64,000 bases of DNA from Tethya wilhelma (Eukaryota > Porifera > Demospongiae > Tethyida > Tethyidae). This document shows, piece by piece, positions 62,317 through 64,000 of the stretch. The stretch lies in NCBI GenBank assembly GCA_964030475.1, contig CAXIPT010000004.1, positions 5,978,503-6,042,502 on the forward strand, read 5' to 3'. Under the pieces are notes generated by a model. The model saw nothing but the letters and a program-made list of their open reading frames with translations, had not been told where the DNA came from and ran no database searches. How positions within the stretch are numbered: position 1 is the first letter of the stretch; each line of letters starts with the position of its first letter. A program made the position numbers and the translations under genes.

Positions 62317-62610
62317 TCTCAACCAGTGAACAAACTGAAAGCACTGAAAGCATGAAAGCACTGCTGGAAACGTGCGAATGAACACTTTGCCAAGTAAGTA
62401 CAGTGAATTACAGCATATAGAACAGGAGATTCTCTGTTCTCAAAGTTTTATATCATGATTTCTATATACTGTAGCCAACTATAAGAGTAATGAGTCTGAC
62501 CAACATTATAGCGCATCAGTGCTCGGCCCCCCACGAATTTATAGTGATTCATTCATTGTTAATTATTTTTGTGAATTATTACTTATTAATAAAGAATACT
62601 ATTAATACAG

Positions 62611-64000
62611 ATGGCATCATTGTTCAAACCGTTGATTCTCCACGTGGAAGGGAAGCAACCTACTTCCTTGCCTCTCTTGGTGTACGGCAACCATCACTGG
62701 AATCCCAAAACATTCACATTGGAGCCACTAGAAGATCCATCACAAAGTCCATCCACTGACACATTTCATTTGATTCCAGAAGCTTTGGAACTACTTCGTA
62801 GTGTTACTAAACCAATAGCAGTCCTTTCAATATGTGGGCCCTATATATCGCACAGGGAAATCCTACTTCTTGTCACGTCTTCTCGGTACAAGTGAGATCT
62901 TTAAGGTTGGGCACACATTTGATGCCTGCACCCGTGGAATTTGGATGTCTACCACTGCTCTGGAGTGTGAGGAGTTTGTTGTTGTCTTTCTGGATACGGA
63001 AGGAATGGATGCTATTGGAACATCTGAATCTGTTGTGACGAATCTCATGATTGTGAATGTATTGCTGAGTTCGTATCTCATTTACAACTCACAGACAGTA
63101 CCAGATTGGAACGATCTAGAGGATTTGAGGTAACAAAAAGTAAATGTAATGGGTGTTTAATTGTTCAGTATGTAGGCGACAATTAAAATTTAATGTGAGT
63201 TTGTTCCAATCTAGCTAGCTACAGTGGCTAGTTAGGTATATGTATAGGTTATGGTTGATGGCCTATAAACCCTCAATTTTTCTTTTAAAGTTCATCATTA
63301 GCCAACTATAGTATATGTGTACTATGTACTTCCATAACATGTATTATTGTACTGTGTGTGTATTTATAGCTGCTTCTCTCAACTGTCATGCTCAATTCTC
63401 ACTCAAGATGAATCCAAAATCGAGGACCTTTCGAAGTGTTTTCCCGACTTCTTGTGGCTAGTTCGTGACCAAACCCTGCAATTGTGTACAGAAGACGGTG
63501 TACCTCTCTCTCCAACAAACTACCTCAAAGGAAGCGTGCTTGTTGAAAGTGACAACAGTAGCCCAACCCCCAATGACCACGTTGTTAAAGCAATCCTAAC
63601 TCTATTTCCATCGATAGAATGTGTTATGCTTCCTCGTCCATCTGCTGACGAAGACGTGCTCACAAACATGATAGACCTTGAAGATAATCTCGACAATAAT
63701 TTTGTTTCAGAGTTTGAAGATGCAAAGGAGATCATTTTTCATAAAATTCAGCCTAAACAAGCTCTCGAACATTACACAGTCAATGGTTGTCTCTTAGCTG
63801 AGCTGGCAATACAGTATGTAGACACGATCAACAATGGGAAGTGCTTGAATCTGGAGAATTTATTCCTCACAGCTGCTGAAAAAGAACTAAGTGATATCTC
63901 GAGGAGACTTGTAGAAGAATACCAAAGGGACATGGAGAGTGCTTTATCTGGGAAGCTACCACTGGAAGTTTACTCAGATGATGAATCTAAAGAAACTCTA
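62611..64000 (+). CDS. GBP-like large GTPase with 4-bp frameshift in the P-loop; 3' end outside window
   Basis: Exon 1 62611-63129 and exon 2 from 63370 to the window end, phase-matched. ATG at 62611 follows tacag, so it could be an internal Met of an exon. The frame reads to ICGPY at about 62846, then an extra atat (cctatatatcgcac for cctatcgcac) shifts it; the other frame continues RTGKSYFLSRLLG, VVVFLDTEGMD (DxxG) and TNLMIVNVLLSSYLIYNS. Exon 2 starts CFSQLSCSILTQDESK and includes FPDFLWLVRDQTL and FPSIECVMLPRPS, then helices typical of the GBP middle domain. If the insertion is real, no P-loop GTPase is made from this ATG; a start after the insertion would lack the glycine of GPYRTGKS. 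A sequencing or assembly error at a tatata run is the main alternative. Confidence 0.8.

Overview
The window is eukaryotic genomic DNA: AT-rich, with many short introns (mostly 50-300 bp) carrying GT-AG ends. The proteins point to an early-branching animal, most likely a demosponge (inference from architectures: IgGFc/NIDO/AMOP/VWD/EGF mucin-like proteins, CARD-CABIT and kinase proteins ending in a shared kelch tail, a PARP14-type ADP-ribosyltransferase and GBP-like GTPases). Exon models were made by hand from reading frame and splice signals. Where a gene is complete the exon sum is an exact multiple of three.

Layout. 48-5097 (+): SLC37-type sugar-phosphate transporter, 5' end outside. 5851-15189 (-): a complete 25-exon secreted mucin-like gene (gene 1, about 2,065 aa). 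17322-20878 and 33595-38502 (-): the 3' and 5' halves of a tandem paralogue (gene 2), separated by 12.7 kb that begins and ends at single-N joins. Inside this separation are a CARD/CABIT/kelch gene (20880-23944, -), a kinase/kelch gene (24187-27362, -), a 174-bp satellite, several foldback repeats, an isolated kelch tail (30099-30721, +) and a small unknown CDS. 40141-45892 (+): a Mesh/MUC4-like gene (gene 3), head-to-head with gene 2. 46094-46849 (-): a PARP catalytic tail. 47599-58987 (+): a PARP14-like gene with RRM, KH-like, three macro, WWE and ART domains, interrupted by a 5.4-kb intron full of mobile-element debris. 59186-61444 (-): a relic of the gene 3 tail, then a decayed GBP-like gene. 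62611-end (+): a second GBP-like gene with a 4-bp frameshift in its P-loop.

How the parts relate. Genes 1, 2 and 3 encode secreted, multidomain surface or mucus-type proteins. PARP14 and GBP are interferon-induced antiviral/antibacterial families in vertebrates, and the CARD/CABIT and kinase proteins look like intracellular signalling molecules, so the window reads as a barrier plus innate-defence neighbourhood. It is repeat-rich: segmental tandem duplication (genes 1 and 2), an inverted duplication joining the PARP tail and gene 3 tail, foldback MITEs whose arms match within each copy, and a repeat that seems to carry a promoter and an exon.

Assembly warning. Single Ns at 18117, 20879, 30098, 33594 and 47134 mark joins. 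The gene fragments either side strongly suggest that 20880-30097 is placed in the wrong orientation.
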